From contig JBHGBM010000035.1 of assembly GCA_041946965.1 (NCBI GenBank), positions 1 through 64,000 of the forward strand: a stretch of DNA of 64,000 bases. The letters are read 5' to 3'. The translations under genes and the position numbers were made by a program. This stretch comes from JBHGBM01 sp041946965 (GTDB lineage Bacteria > Acidobacteriota > Terriglobia > Bryobacterales > Bryobacteraceae). The notes under the pieces are model-generated. The model saw only the letters and a program-made list of their open reading frames with translations. It made no database searches and was not told the DNA's origin. Of this stretch, positions 26,780 to 35,965 are shown piece by piece (positions within the stretch are counted from its first letter, which is position 1; the number at the start of each line of letters is the position of its first letter).

Positions 26780-27471
26780 GGAATCCGCGCGTCCTGGTGG
26801 TAGGGGCATCGAGCGGCATCGGGCGCGCCACGGCGCTGTTGTTCGCGCGCGAGGGCGCGCGGGTCATCGCTTCGGCGCGCCGGGCTGAACGGCTGAAAGA
26901 ACTGGAAGCGGAGATCGTTACCTTTCCGGCCGATGCCGGCGACCCCGCTGCCTGCCAACGGCTCGCGGATTTCGCGCGGGAACGCATGGGCGGCGTGGAC
27001 GTATTGGTTTACGCCGCGGGAACCAACACGAAGGACCGCTCGCTGGCGCGGCTCACAGTTCCGCTATGGGATGAACTGCTGCGCGTGAACCTGAGCGGGG
27101 CATACTACGTGACGCGCGCCGTGCTGCCCGGCATGCGCGCGGCGGGCAACGGACATCTGATTTACGTATCGTCGGTGGCCGCGCATACGCCGGACGCTTC
27201 CGGCGCCGCGTACCAGGCCGCCAAGCGCGGCCTGCTCGGGCTGGCGCACGCCGTGCGCGTTGAGGAGAAGGAACACGGCATCCGCACCTGCGTGGTCTGC
27301 CCCGGCATGGCGGCCACGGAGATGCTGCTCAAGCGTCCGGTGAAGACGCCGGACGACGTGGTGGCGAAGGCGTTGCGGCCCGAAGACGTTGCGGAGATGA
27401 TCGTGGCGGTCGCCCGGCTCGATCCGCGCGCGGCCGTGCCGGAGCTGGAGATTGTCCCCGCGCGGCTTTAG
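26776..27471 (+). CDS. Short-chain dehydrogenase/reductase
   Basis: About 231 residues with the cofactor loop VVGASSGIGRA, the NAG-equivalent VYAAGTNTKD and the catalytic region YVSSVAAH plus YQAAK. The GTG at 26776 overlaps the stop of the Gfo/Idh/MocA gene and is preceded by GGGTGGAG, which sets the start and indicates coupling. The pair may oxidise the same sugar or polyol in succession, but this SDR has no export signal while its partner does. Confidence 0.88.
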   Translation: MRNPRVLVVGASSGIGRATALLFAREGARVIASARRAERLKELEAEIVTFPADAGDPAACQRLADFARERMGGVDVLVYAAGTNTKDRSLARLTVPLWDELLRVNLSGAYYVTRAVLPGMRAAGNGHLIYVSSVAAHTPDASGAAYQAAKRGLLGLAHAVRVEEKEHGIRTCVVCPGMAATEMLLKRPVKTPDDVVAKALRPEDVAEMIVAVARLDPRAAVPELEIVPARL

Positions 27472-27487
27472 ACCGGGCAATCCGCGG

Positions 27488-28177
27488 CTACGGCTTTACC
27501 AGTCCATGGCGTACGGCGTAGCGCACCAGCGTGGCGGTCTCATGGATGTCCAGCTTTTCCATGATCTTGCTGCGGTGCGAATCCGCCGTCTTGTAGCTGA
27601 TGCCCAATTCGACGGCAACTTCCTTGGTGGACTTGCCGTCGGCGATCAGCACCAGGACCTGTTTTTCGCGTTCGGTTAGCGGAACAGGCCCCGCGGCGGC
27701 GGCCATTTTGGATTCGTGAACGTCAATTCCCGAGCCCATGAATCCGGCGAATTCGCCGTCCGGGCCGAAGATGGGCACGCCGCTGTCCAGGATCCAGCGG
27801 TACTCGCCGTCGGCGCGTTGCAGCCGGTATTGGACTTGAAACTCGCGGCGGGCCTGGACCGCGCTCAGGTAGGTGGACATACACTGTTCCAGGTCGTCCG
27901 GATGAACGCCTTCAGCCCAGCCGTTGCCGAGTTCTTCTTCCATGGTGCGGCCGCGAAAATTCAGCCAAAGCCGGTTGAAAAAGGTACAAAGCCCGTCGGC
28001 TCCGGCCATCCACATCATGACGGGAGAGGAGTCTACCAGCAGCCGGAAAAGTTCCTGTCCTTCCCGGCGGGCGGTTTCCAGTGATTTCTGTTGCTCCGAT
28101 TCGAGTTGGGTCACGCGCTCCTGTAGGGCGCGCAGTTGCAGATTCAGTTCTTCTTGTGCTTGGGATGATGCTGCCAT
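27488..28177 (-). CDS. PAS-domain LuxR-type transcriptional regulator
   Basis: Protein of 229 residues: an N-terminal coiled coil (1-45), a PAS/PAC sensor domain (about 45-160, FRLLVDSSPVMMWMAGADGL) and a C-terminal LuxR/GerE HTH (LTEREKQVLVLIADGKSTKE, then YKTADSHRSKIMEKL). There is no receiver or kinase domain, so it probably senses a small molecule or redox state directly. Targets are unknown. TAATAT (28195-28190, minus strand) could be its -10 box. Confidence 0.9.
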   Translation of the reverse strand: MAASSQAQEELNLQLRALQERVTQLESEQQKSLETARREGQELFRLLVDSSPVMMWMAGADGLCTFFNRLWLNFRGRTMEEELGNGWAEGVHPDDLEQCMSTYLSAVQARREFQVQYRLQRADGEYRWILDSGVPIFGPDGEFAGFMGSGIDVHESKMAAAAGPVPLTEREKQVLVLIADGKSTKEVAVELGISYKTADSHRSKIMEKLDIHETATLVRYAVRHGLVKP

Positions 28178-28323
28178 CTCGACCGCATCATATTATGTGG
28201 CAAGGTGTACATAGAGCGATAGCCGTGTAACAAAGTGTTCGATTCCTCATTGCCGGGCATAGTACTGTCGGGTGAACACCTGATAAGGACGGCAGGGGCG
28301 GGGTTCGCTATAGTTGAGTCTTC

Positions 28324-29655
28324 ATGCTGAACAGGCTTCTTAGCGGACCGGGAATCGCCCTGCTAGCCGGGTGGCTAGCAGCCGGGTTGGGCGCCGCCGA
28401 ACCGCGCGCGGTCACCATTCTCCACACCAATGACCTTCACGCGCGGCTGTTGCCCCTGGAGGACGGCACGGGCGGATTCGCCGAGCTTGCCGCGGTCGTC
28501 CGCGAGGAACGGAGGAACTGCTCGTGGTGCGTCCTGGTGAATGCCGGGGACCTGGTGCAGGGCAGCCCGGTTTCGACGATCTACCGGGGGCTTCCGGTGT
28601 ACCAGATCGGCAACCTGTTCGGTTTCGACGTGGCCACGATTGGAAACCACGATTGGGACTACGGATGGGAGCGGCTGCGGGAGTTCATGAAGATCGCGCG
28701 CTATCCCATGGTCGCCGCGAACATCGTGGACGGGGGCGGCGCGCTGATGACCGGGAAGCCCTACGTGGTGAAGACGGTGAACGGGGTGCGGGTGGCTTTC
28801 CTCGGCGCTGTGACCGAAGAACTGAAGACGCTGACCACTCCCAAGCTGCGCGGGCCCTGGCGCGCGGAAGACGTGATCGCGCGTGTGCGCCGCTATGCCG
28901 GGGAGGCGGCAAAAAGGGCCGAGTTGCTGGTGCTGGTGGCGCACGTGAGCGAACGCGAGGAGCAGGCGCTGCTGGATTCCGATCTCCCCGTGCCGGTGAT
29001 GGTAACGGGACACGCACACCGCGGCCTGGAGCGCGCGCGCAGCGCCAACGGCCACGTGCTGGCGCGGGTGAAGGCCTATGCGCAGGAGTTGGGGCGGCTG
29101 GACCTGAAGTTCGACCCCAGGACGCGGCGGGTGGAATCGTGGCAGTGGAAGCGCATCCGCGTGGAGGCGAACGGCGTGAAACCGGCGCCGGATGTGGCCC
29201 GCCAGGTGGCGCGCTGGGAGGCGGAGGTTTCCAAGGTGGTGGATGTTCCCATCGGGGAAGCGCGGCGGCAACTGGATAAACCCGCGGTGAAGGCATTGAT
29301 CGAGCGCGCCATGCGCGAGCGGATGGGTGCGGATTTCGCCTTCATGAACATGGGCGGCGTGCGCGACATTCTGCCCGCCGGGCGGCTGCTGGCGCGTCAC
29401 GTATGGAACATCATGCCCTTCGATAACAAGATCGTGATGGGGCGGTTCAATGGCAGCCAACTGCCTGAAACCGTGACGGCGGGCCGCCACATCGATCCGG
29501 AGCGGCAGTACACGCTGGCCACCAGCGATTTCACCGCCGCGAACCAGGGCGCGCCGGGCGAGTTGCGCAGCACGGGGCTGGTGTTTCCCGTAGAAGGGCC
29601 GCTGCTGCGCGACGCCGTCATCGAGTGGATCAGACGCAAGAAAGTCGCCGATTGA
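28324..29655 (+). CDS. Exported 5'-nucleotidase/metallophosphatase (UshA-like)
   Basis: Protein of 443 residues with a signal peptide and both UshA domains: a calcineurin-like metallophosphatase (ILHTNDLHARL, VNAGDLVQGSP, TIGNHDWDYG, VTGHAHRG) and a C-terminal nucleotidase domain (FAFMNMGGVRDILPAG, NIMPFDN). It probably hydrolyses nucleotides in the periplasm. TATAGT (28309-28314) ends 9 nt before the ATG and no Shine-Dalgarno is seen. The methyltransferase gene follows 37 nt later. Confidence 0.92.
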   Translation: MLNRLLSGPGIALLAGWLAAGLGAAEPRAVTILHTNDLHARLLPLEDGTGGFAELAAVVREERRNCSWCVLVNAGDLVQGSPVSTIYRGLPVYQIGNLFGFDVATIGNHDWDYGWERLREFMKIARYPMVAANIVDGGGALMTGKPYVVKTVNGVRVAFLGAVTEELKTLTTPKLRGPWRAEDVIARVRRYAGEAAKRAELLVLVAHVSEREEQALLDSDLPVPVMVTGHAHRGLERARSANGHVLARVKAYAQELGRLDLKFDPRTRRVESWQWKRIRVEANGVKPAPDVARQVARWEAEVSKVVDVPIGEARRQLDKPAVKALIERAMRERMGADFAFMNMGGVRDILPAGRLLARHVWNIMPFDNKIVMGRFNGSQLPETVTAGRHIDPERQYTLATSDFTAANQGAPGELRSTGLVFPVEGPLLRDAVIEWIRRKKVAD

Positions 29656-29692
29656 AGTAAACTGTTCAGCATTGAGAAAAGGAGATCATCCC

Positions 29693-30241
29693 ATGAGGTT
29701 TCTTCGGATCGCCGGATGGATGGCAATCATCGTCGTGCTGGCCGCGGCCGGTATGCCCGCGTTGGCGCAGTGGGAGGACGACCTCGAGGTCCCGTTCGTG
29801 CCCACGCCGGAGAACGTGGTGGCCGAAATGTTGAAAGTGGCCAATGTCCACAAGGGCGACGTGCTGTACGACCTGGGCTCGGGCGACGGGCGCATCGTGA
29901 TTACCGCGGCCAAGAAGTACGGCATCACGGGCGTGGGTTTCGATCTGAACCCGGAACGCATCAAGGAAGCTGAGGAGAACGCCCGCAAGGCCGGCGTACA
30001 GGATCGCGTTTCCTTCCGCTTACAGGATCTCTACGAGGCGGATATCAGCAAGGCGACCGTGCTGACGCTCTACCTGCTGCCGTCGGTGAATCTGAAGCTG
30101 AAGCCGAAGCTGTTCAAGGAACTGAAGCCGGGCACACGGATCGTTTCACACGATTTCGACATGGGCGACTGGAAGCCGGAGAAGGTGGTGGATCTGAACG
30201 AGCACAAGATTTACTTCTGGACGATTCCGGCGCAGAAGTGA
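29693..30241 (+). CDS. Class I SAM-dependent methyltransferase with N-terminal signal peptide
   Basis: About 182 residues. The SAM-binding motif DLGSGDGRIVITAAKKYG and an acidic loop (VGFDLNPERI) are intact. Unusually, the ATG at 29693, which has AAAAGGAG 9 nt upstream, opens a clear Sec signal peptide (RIAGWMAIIVVLAAAGMPALA). The enzyme would be exported or membrane-anchored, where SAM is not expected. The substrate is unknown. It follows the 5'-nucleotidase gene and is convergent with tsaB. Confidence 0.82.
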   Translation: MRFLRIAGWMAIIVVLAAAGMPALAQWEDDLEVPFVPTPENVVAEMLKVANVHKGDVLYDLGSGDGRIVITAAKKYGITGVGFDLNPERIKEAEENARKAGVQDRVSFRLQDLYEADISKATVLTLYLLPSVNLKLKPKLFKELKPGTRIVSHDFDMGDWKPEKVVDLNEHKIYFWTIPAQK

Positions 30242-30257
30242 CAGGGGCCACCCACTG

Positions 30258-30920
30258 CTATTCTTTCCAGAACAACTCCGCGTCGGAGCGGCGCACGTAA
30301 TTGGCGTCGACCGCGGCGGGGTCCTGGACGCGGCCGGCGTCGAGGCGTGATTGCGCGATGCGGGCCAGCGCCGCCGCCAGCGCGTGCGGCACGGGTGTGG
30401 TCTTCGAGTGCGCGAAGGGCGTTCCATAGAGCGCCATCCGGAAGCGCTCGATGGTGGGAGAGAGAAACTCGATCTCGCCCGCGGGCAGCGTGCGGAGCCA
30501 GTCGCCCAGCGCGGCGACGATCTCGGGCGAGACCAGCCCGCCGGAGGCGCTGTAGACAGCCCCGTAAATCTGGCCGCGGCGCGCATCGAGCAGCGCCGCG
30601 TGCAAGGGCGCCGTGCCGAAGGACGCTACGGCCTCCAGGTTCGAGATGGCCGCGACTGGCCTGCCCGCAGCTTCCGCCAATCCCTTGGCGCAAGCGAGAC
30701 CCACGCGCACGCCTGTGAAACTGCCCGGTCCGGCGGCGGCGGCGAAGCATTCGATTTCGCCGGGACGGACGTGGTGTTTCTCCAGCAGCCGCGCGATGTG
30801 GCCATAGATGACCTGCCCGAAGCCTTCGGGCGCGTGCAGCGGCGCCTCTTCGATCAGTTCGCCGCCCTGGGCCAGCGCCAGGCTGCCGAACTCGTGCGTG
30901 GTATCGATGGCGAGAATCAC
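30258..30920 (-). CDS. tsaB: tRNA threonylcarbamoyladenosine biosynthesis protein TsaB
   Basis: Protein of 220 residues of the ASKHA fold: ILAIDTTHEFGSLAL at the N-terminus and AAAAGPGSFTGVRVGLACAK, the TsaB signature. TsaB partners TsaD and TsaE in making t6A37 of ANN-decoding tRNAs. The frame stays open far upstream, but the GTG at 30920 overlaps the stop of the DUF5060/DUF4038 gene (GTGA), so that is the start. Pairing with a secreted glycoside-hydrolase-like gene looks functionally arbitrary. Confidence 0.92.
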   Translation of the reverse strand: MILAIDTTHEFGSLALAQGGELIEEAPLHAPEGFGQVIYGHIARLLEKHHVRPGEIECFAAAAGPGSFTGVRVGLACAKGLAEAAGRPVAAISNLEAVASFGTAPLHAALLDARRGQIYGAVYSASGGLVSPEIVAALGDWLRTLPAGEIEFLSPTIERFRMALYGTPFAHSKTTPVPHALAAALARIAQSRLDAGRVQDPAAVDANYVRRSDAELFWKE

Positions 30921-32767
30921 TTCTGGAGCTGGTACGGCCGGTCGAGGCTGTACACCTTTCCGTTCGCGTTCATCCCGTACAAGTGCAGCAGCAGCGTGGC
31001 GGGATAGGTTCCAGCCAGGCCGGGGGGCACGCGCAGCGTTCCCTTCTGCCCGGTGCCGAGGACCCGGTAGCCCTGGCCTCCGGCGGCGGTTTCGCCGGTC
31101 CACAACCACATCATGGACCGCGTGGCGCGGGTCTCGCGCAACACCCTGGCGGCGTAGGGCGCGGGCTTTCCCGCCTGCAAGGGATCGGGCGGCTGTTCGA
31201 TATCGAAGGGCACCTTGGAGGGCGCCGTCTCGATCTCCTGTTTCAGGATGCGCCGCGACTCGAACTTGTAGGAGCGCAGCATGCCTTCCTTGCGGCCTTC
31301 GCGGGAGACGTGCAGGACCCAATCGTGCGAGGCATCGGGCGGCTCGCCGGTGAAGCGCTCGCCCTTGAAGTTTTTCTGTTTGAGACGCTCGCCGCTGATG
31401 GGGTTGAACCAGGCGACATCGTAGCCGTGTTTCTCCACCAGCAGCTCCACGGGGCCCGCGGGCTTCTCCACGTAGACGATGTACTCGACGCCTTCCAGCG
31501 CCACGGCGCGGCCGCCGTCCACGTCGAAGTACGGTTCCAGTTCCCAGTGGCGCGTGCCGGCGAAGAAGTCGAACCATGCGGTCATCTGGCGCGCGCCGGG
31601 CGAATCGAGGTAGCGCGCGTCGGGCGGAAATTTCTGGCCGCCGTACGTGCCCGTGTTGCCGAAGGTGGGATACTGGCCGTCCATGGTGACGTTCCAGAGG
31701 CGGCGGCGAAAGGTGTCCGTATCGACGTGGTGCGGGTGGGATTTGCCGGCGCCGCTGTCTTCGTAGGCGAACTCCAGGTTGACGAACGGCGCGGAGTACA
31801 ACTGGTGCTCGATGGCGCAAAGCTGGTCGTCGGAGGACTGGTAGGCGACGTAGTCCATCCACTCGTCGGCCAGAAGCGGCGCGGAGGTCGCGGTGGTGTG
31901 GGTGGTGCGCGGGTGCTGGTACGGGTCCGTGCGCTTGAGCAGCGCGCCGATTTCCTTCAGCAGCGCGCGGCCTTCCCTGTATTCCTCGAACTCCTGCACG
32001 CCCTGCCAGGTGACATTCATGGCGGCGTAGCGGGCCACCAGGTAGCGGATGTAGCGCTCGCGCTGGCGCCAGTCGGGAAACATTTCCGCCAGGTGGTTCT
32101 GATCGCCGGCCAGGACGAGGTCGGCGATGATGCCTTTCGCATTCATGTAACGGACGCGCTCATCGATGCGCTGGAACCAGGCGGGGTTGGGCTGATCCGG
32201 CGAGCTGAAAGCCTCGGCGGCGGTTTCACGCCGCAGGACCAGGCCGCGGATATGGTTGAATTTCTGCTGCGCGCGCGTGTCCACCACCTTCCGGAACAGC
32301 ACTTCATCGATGGAGGCGAAGCCGTAACTGGTATCGCCCATCCACAGGTGCGGGATGTTGTTCTCGGTGTAGGTCCAGTGATGCACGTTGGCGGGCCGTA
32401 TGAAGCCGGGGGCCTTGGAGGCGGCGGCGGTGAACTTGCCGTTCTGGCCGTTCAGCCGCGGCAGGTTGCTGGTGACGCGGAAAATCCATTCGCCTTCCCC
32501 GGTGGGCGCGAACCGGATGACCATGCGCCGGCCGCCGTCCCAGAACGCCGGTAGAAGAAACGTGCGGAAACGGGGCGAGCGGAACTCCGCGTGAAGCTGC
32601 ACGGTGAGGTACGGGTTGGGGTGCGCGGCGGCTTCTTCAGGCGTTAGCTCGTAGACGAAGTCGCAGGGCGAGTAGGCCGGCGTGCCGTTGCACGGGGCCT
32701 GGGCCGCGAGCGGGGCGGCGAGGCCGAGGGAAAACAGTAAACACAGGATGGTGCGGCTGCCCACCAT
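30917..32767 (-). CDS. Exported DUF5060/DUF4038 glycoside-hydrolase-like protein
   Basis: Protein of 616 residues with a signal peptide (TILCLLFSLGLAAPLAAQ). An N-terminal beta-sandwich of DUF5060 type (FRSPRFRTFLLPAFWDGG) is followed by a TIM-barrel DUF4038/apiosidase-like domain (HHWTYTENNIPHLWMGDTSY, GIIADLVLAGDQNH) and C-terminal beta domains. Such proteins cleave plant-polysaccharide side chains; the exact linkage cannot be read. TACACT (32779-32774) lies 6 nt before the ATG, while GGAG is only 2 nt away, so leaderless initiation is plausible. Confidence 0.82.
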   Translation of the reverse strand: MVGSRTILCLLFSLGLAAPLAAQAPCNGTPAYSPCDFVYELTPEEAAAHPNPYLTVQLHAEFRSPRFRTFLLPAFWDGGRRMVIRFAPTGEGEWIFRVTSNLPRLNGQNGKFTAAASKAPGFIRPANVHHWTYTENNIPHLWMGDTSYGFASIDEVLFRKVVDTRAQQKFNHIRGLVLRRETAAEAFSSPDQPNPAWFQRIDERVRYMNAKGIIADLVLAGDQNHLAEMFPDWRQRERYIRYLVARYAAMNVTWQGVQEFEEYREGRALLKEIGALLKRTDPYQHPRTTHTTATSAPLLADEWMDYVAYQSSDDQLCAIEHQLYSAPFVNLEFAYEDSGAGKSHPHHVDTDTFRRRLWNVTMDGQYPTFGNTGTYGGQKFPPDARYLDSPGARQMTAWFDFFAGTRHWELEPYFDVDGGRAVALEGVEYIVYVEKPAGPVELLVEKHGYDVAWFNPISGERLKQKNFKGERFTGEPPDASHDWVLHVSREGRKEGMLRSYKFESRRILKQEIETAPSKVPFDIEQPPDPLQAGKPAPYAARVLRETRATRSMMWLWTGETAAGGQGYRVLGTGQKGTLRVPPGLAGTYPATLLLHLYGMNANGKVYSLDRPYQLQK

Positions 32768-32859
32768 GGCTCCAGTGTAACGCCTGGGGGCAGCCGGACC
32801 GGCTCACAACCTTGGGGTCAGCGCGGCTGGCGGTGGAGCCCTCGTGCGGGACCGGATCT

Positions 32860-35010
32860 CTATGGAACTTGCAGGTCGAGCCTATAGATCTCGTCCGTGC
32901 TGAGGTCTCGCACGGCGAGAGGCGAGCCGCCAGGGGCCAAGCCGATCCACCATCCGAAAGTGGTACTGGGCTGTCGAATGTTGTTAAGGCTGGCAACATT
33001 TTCGGCAATGCCGTCCTGAATACCGACACGAGCGATGCCGGGTTCGCGGCCAAGCTTCAAATAATAAACATGCTTGCTGTCGGCGGACCATGACGGATAG
33101 CCCAAGTCCGCGTCCACCAGACGCGTCCATTGCTGCGTGCTGAAACTGAAGATCTTGATCGATTTCGCATCGGCGGACATTGCCGCCAAGAACCGGCCAT
33201 CCGGCGACCAGCGTGGCGAGAACAGACCCTCCGACCCCGGCAGGGTGGAGACTTGGCGTGTGCTGATATCCAGGACATGTATGGCGATGCTCTGCGGTGA
33301 ATCCTCCAGGGTTGGCATCCTGCCGAACGCCAGGTGGCCGCTAGCGGGCGACCAGGTCGGATCGGCTTGGTTGCGATCCTCATTCAGAAGTTCTTGCGGC
33401 TCTCCGCCAGAGGCGGGTATCATGCAGATCTTCCATGGCCTTGTAGGAGCCCGCCGCATATATGCGATGAATCTCCCGTCCGGCGACCACTGCGGCATGG
33501 CTGCCCGTGCCGGCGGCGCCGTCAACTGCAATCGGCCGGAGCCGTCCCAGCGGCTGCGCCAAAGCGTGTTCTCCGGGACCGTGCTGTAGACCAACGACTG
33601 CCCGTCGGGAGAGACGGCCAGTGTCTCCGGTGAGATGCCGGGGAGCATGCTCTCAAACCGGCGAGTGGCCGGCTCGAACCGGACTAGTTCCGTCCGATTC
33701 AGCTTTCCACGAACGAATATGCGTTTGCCGTCGCGGCTGAGGGCCGGACCGCTGAAAATGACAGGACCGGTCGTCAGCCGGACGGGGTCGGAGGCGCGGG
33801 CCAGTACTGCCCGCCGGCCTTCCGGCATCGCCCAGACATTGGTTGCGCCGCCCTTGGAAGACTGAAAAATAAAGTACTTGCCATCCGGGGTCCAAGAGCC
33901 GCAGCACTCCTGAGAAGCGACGTTCCAGCCGGGCAGAACCGGCTGCGGGCTGGTGCCGTCAGAACGTACTTCCCAAAGCGCATTGGCGCCGGTTTTCCAT
34001 TGATACACGGTAAAGCGGATGCGATCTCCCTTGGGTGACCATCGCGGCCACCAGGGAGTTCCTGTGACGGAAATCAGTTTCCGCGTCCGAGTGCCATCCG
34101 CATTCGCCAGGTAAAGATCCGAGTTGTCGGCTGCGTAGACGATTTGGGTTCCGTCCGGCGACCACGAGCCTTCGTAAGCAGGCGCGCTTCCAAAGCGCCT
34201 TGGCAGTACGCCCACGGCGGGCACGATCCAGAGTTCACCGAGTTCGTTCCGGAAAGTCGCGATCCTCTTCACCAGCAGCGAACCGCCATCCGGCGAAATG
34301 TCACTCAGAAAAGGATTCTTGAAAGGCATCCGGAGTTCCGCGGAATGCCCGCCGGCATGGGAGACCACGGATATGCGGTGTTGGTTTGCGCCGGCGTCTT
34401 CGTTGTAGTAGACCCGCACCCCGTCCGAAACGATGGGCGGAAACTTCGGCATCCCCGAGTTGGTCAGTTGGCGAACGTCAACAACCGTAGGAGCCGCCCT
34501 GGGGCGAAGCCAGAATGCGAGCGCGATCAGCCCGATCAGGAGAGCGGCCCAAACGCCGTGTCGCCGAAAGAGCCGCGCAGAACGCAACTTGGGGACCATG
34601 GCCACTCCGGAAGCCGGCGACGGCTCGGGTCGAACCGGGTGTGTTTCCGTTACCGGAGCGATGAAACGATAGCCTTGGCCATGCACAGTCTGGATAAACA
34701 GCGAATTGTTGGGATTGTCCGCCAGAATCTTGCGAAGCTCCCGGATGGCCTGTTCGAGGGTGTTCTGCGAGACGTGAACGCCGTCCCAGATCCTGTCCAG
34801 GAGTTCCTGCCTGGTTACCAGCCGCCCTCGGTTCTGGACCAGAAACACAAGCGTTTCCAGGGGCTTCGAGGTGACATGGACGCGCTCTTCTCCTTTGCAT
34901 AAGGAGCGCGCCCCGATGTCCAGCGTGAAAGCGCCGAAGTGAAGCAATCGCTCGGGTTCTTTCCGGCTGTCGGCAAGCAACGGAGGCTCTCCAGAGGCTG
35001 GATCAGACAA
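32860..35010 (-). CDS. CadC/ToxR-like membrane regulator with TolB-like beta-propeller
   Basis: About 716 residues. The N-terminal OmpR-type winged helix (LHFGAFTLDIGARSL, then VTSKPLETLVFLVQNRGRLV) is followed by one membrane helix (GVWAALLIGLIALAFWL) and a long periplasmic beta-propeller of WD40/TolB repeats (SPDGTQIVYAA, SPDGRFIAYMR). The layout matches CadC-type one-component regulators that bind DNA from the membrane. I chose TTG at 35010 (AAAGG 6 nt upstream) because the longer open frame crosses the divergent gene. A 14-bp palindrome lies 45 bp upstream. Confidence 0.88.
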   Translation of the reverse strand: MSDPASGEPPLLADSRKEPERLLHFGAFTLDIGARSLCKGEERVHVTSKPLETLVFLVQNRGRLVTRQELLDRIWDGVHVSQNTLEQAIRELRKILADNPNNSLFIQTVHGQGYRFIAPVTETHPVRPEPSPASGVAMVPKLRSARLFRRHGVWAALLIGLIALAFWLRPRAAPTVVDVRQLTNSGMPKFPPIVSDGVRVYYNEDAGANQHRISVVSHAGGHSAELRMPFKNPFLSDISPDGGSLLVKRIATFRNELGELWIVPAVGVLPRRFGSAPAYEGSWSPDGTQIVYAADNSDLYLANADGTRTRKLISVTGTPWWPRWSPKGDRIRFTVYQWKTGANALWEVRSDGTSPQPVLPGWNVASQECCGSWTPDGKYFIFQSSKGGATNVWAMPEGRRAVLARASDPVRLTTGPVIFSGPALSRDGKRIFVRGKLNRTELVRFEPATRRFESMLPGISPETLAVSPDGQSLVYSTVPENTLWRSRWDGSGRLQLTAPPARAAMPQWSPDGRFIAYMRRAPTRPWKICMIPASGGEPQELLNEDRNQADPTWSPASGHLAFGRMPTLEDSPQSIAIHVLDISTRQVSTLPGSEGLFSPRWSPDGRFLAAMSADAKSIKIFSFSTQQWTRLVDADLGYPSWSADSKHVYYLKLGREPGIARVGIQDGIAENVASLNNIRQPSTTFGWWIGLAPGGSPLAVRDLSTDEIYRLDLQVP

Positions 35011-35054
35011 CCTCAGCCTTTCTTCAGGAATTCTCAGACGAAAAGATCTTATAT

Positions 35055-35068
35055 TACCGCGGGCGGTA
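35055..35068. promoter_or_regulatory. Perfect palindrome in divergent promoter region
   Basis: TACCGCGGGCGGTA has 6-bp arms (TACCGC/GCGGTA) around a 2-bp centre. It lies between the CadC-like regulator and the divergent exported protein, next to the AT-rich TTATATTA (35049-35056) that could serve as a -10 in either direction. It is a candidate operator, perhaps for the regulator itself. Confidence 0.5.
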
Positions 35069-35140
35069 TGACAAGCCTGTAAGTTTGTCTGAATACAGCG
35101 AGCTTTCGGCAGCGACTCGACCCGAGGGAGGATGGCGAAC

Positions 35141-35926
35141 ATGCGGAGATGGTTGCGAATAGCGTTAATGGCAGCCTCGTGGGGTGTTGCGGCATTCGCC
35201 GCTGATGACACCTTGACTAACGATTCGATTCTAGTCCTGATGAAATCGGGCTTGTCAGAGGAGACGATTGTCGGAATCATCAACGCCCAACCGGGCAGGT
35301 ATTCACTTACGGCCGAGCACATCGTAGCCTTGCAGAAGGCTGGCGCGTCGGAAAAAGTGATTGCGGCCATCGTAAAGAAGTCACAATCGCCCGCTGTGGC
35401 GGCGCCCGTCGAGATAAGCAAGGCCGGAGCCGCTCTTCCCGCTGGAGTGTCGGATATCGGTGTGTACTGCAAGAAGGCGGGCGCCTGGAGCGAGTTGCTG
35501 CCTGAGGTAGTGAACTGGAAGACCGGGGGGACGCTCAAAAACCTGGCCAGCGCGGGGGTGGTGAAGAAGGATGTCAATGGTCTGGTGAGCGGACCGCACA
35601 GCCGCAACTCGGTGAAAACCCCGCTGGAGTTTCTGATCTACACTCCCGAGGGGGTTGCGATTAGCGAGTACCAGTTGATCAGGTTCCGCGAAAAGCCCAA
35701 TGCGCGCGAGTTCCGGACCGTAACCGGCGGCGTGTTCAATCAATCGGGCGGCGTAACGCGTGACCTGGTGCCATTCGAGGGAAAGCGGCTTGGCAACCGC
35801 ATGTTCGAAGTGATCTTGCCGAACCTCGGGGCGGGCGAGTATGGATTCCTGCCGCCTGGAGCCATGCCCTCCGGGAGTACGCACGCGTCACTCGGGAAGA
35901 TTTTCACGTTCCGGTTGCTCGAGTAG
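35141..35926 (+). CDS. Exported protein of unknown function
   Basis: About 261 residues with a signal peptide (RRWLRIALMAASWGVAAFAA). The mature N-terminus contains the LTNDSILVLMKSGLSEETIV pattern followed by AEHIVALQKAGASEKVIAAI, a paired short helical motif frequent in exported acidobacterial proteins. The C-terminal 150 residues look like a beta domain with no family I recognise. The ATG at 35141 is 9 nt after GGAGG; the ATG at 35132 is too close. It is divergent from the CadC-like regulator and followed 39 bp later by the phosphodiesterase gene. Confidence 0.75.
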   Translation: MRRWLRIALMAASWGVAAFAADDTLTNDSILVLMKSGLSEETIVGIINAQPGRYSLTAEHIVALQKAGASEKVIAAIVKKSQSPAVAAPVEISKAGAALPAGVSDIGVYCKKAGAWSELLPEVVNWKTGGTLKNLASAGVVKKDVNGLVSGPHSRNSVKTPLEFLIYTPEGVAISEYQLIRFREKPNAREFRTVTGGVFNQSGGVTRDLVPFEGKRLGNRMFEVILPNLGAGEYGFLPPGAMPSGSTHASLGKIFTFRLLE

Positions 35927-35965
35927 GGATGTTGTGACATCACCGCGATAAACCAAGGGGGCAAC

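Noticed and set aside
35011..35607. Extension of the CadC-like regulator to 915 residues
   Set aside because: It would cross the divergent exported-protein gene, which has a signal peptide and Shine-Dalgarno. The winged-helix domain begins after 35010.
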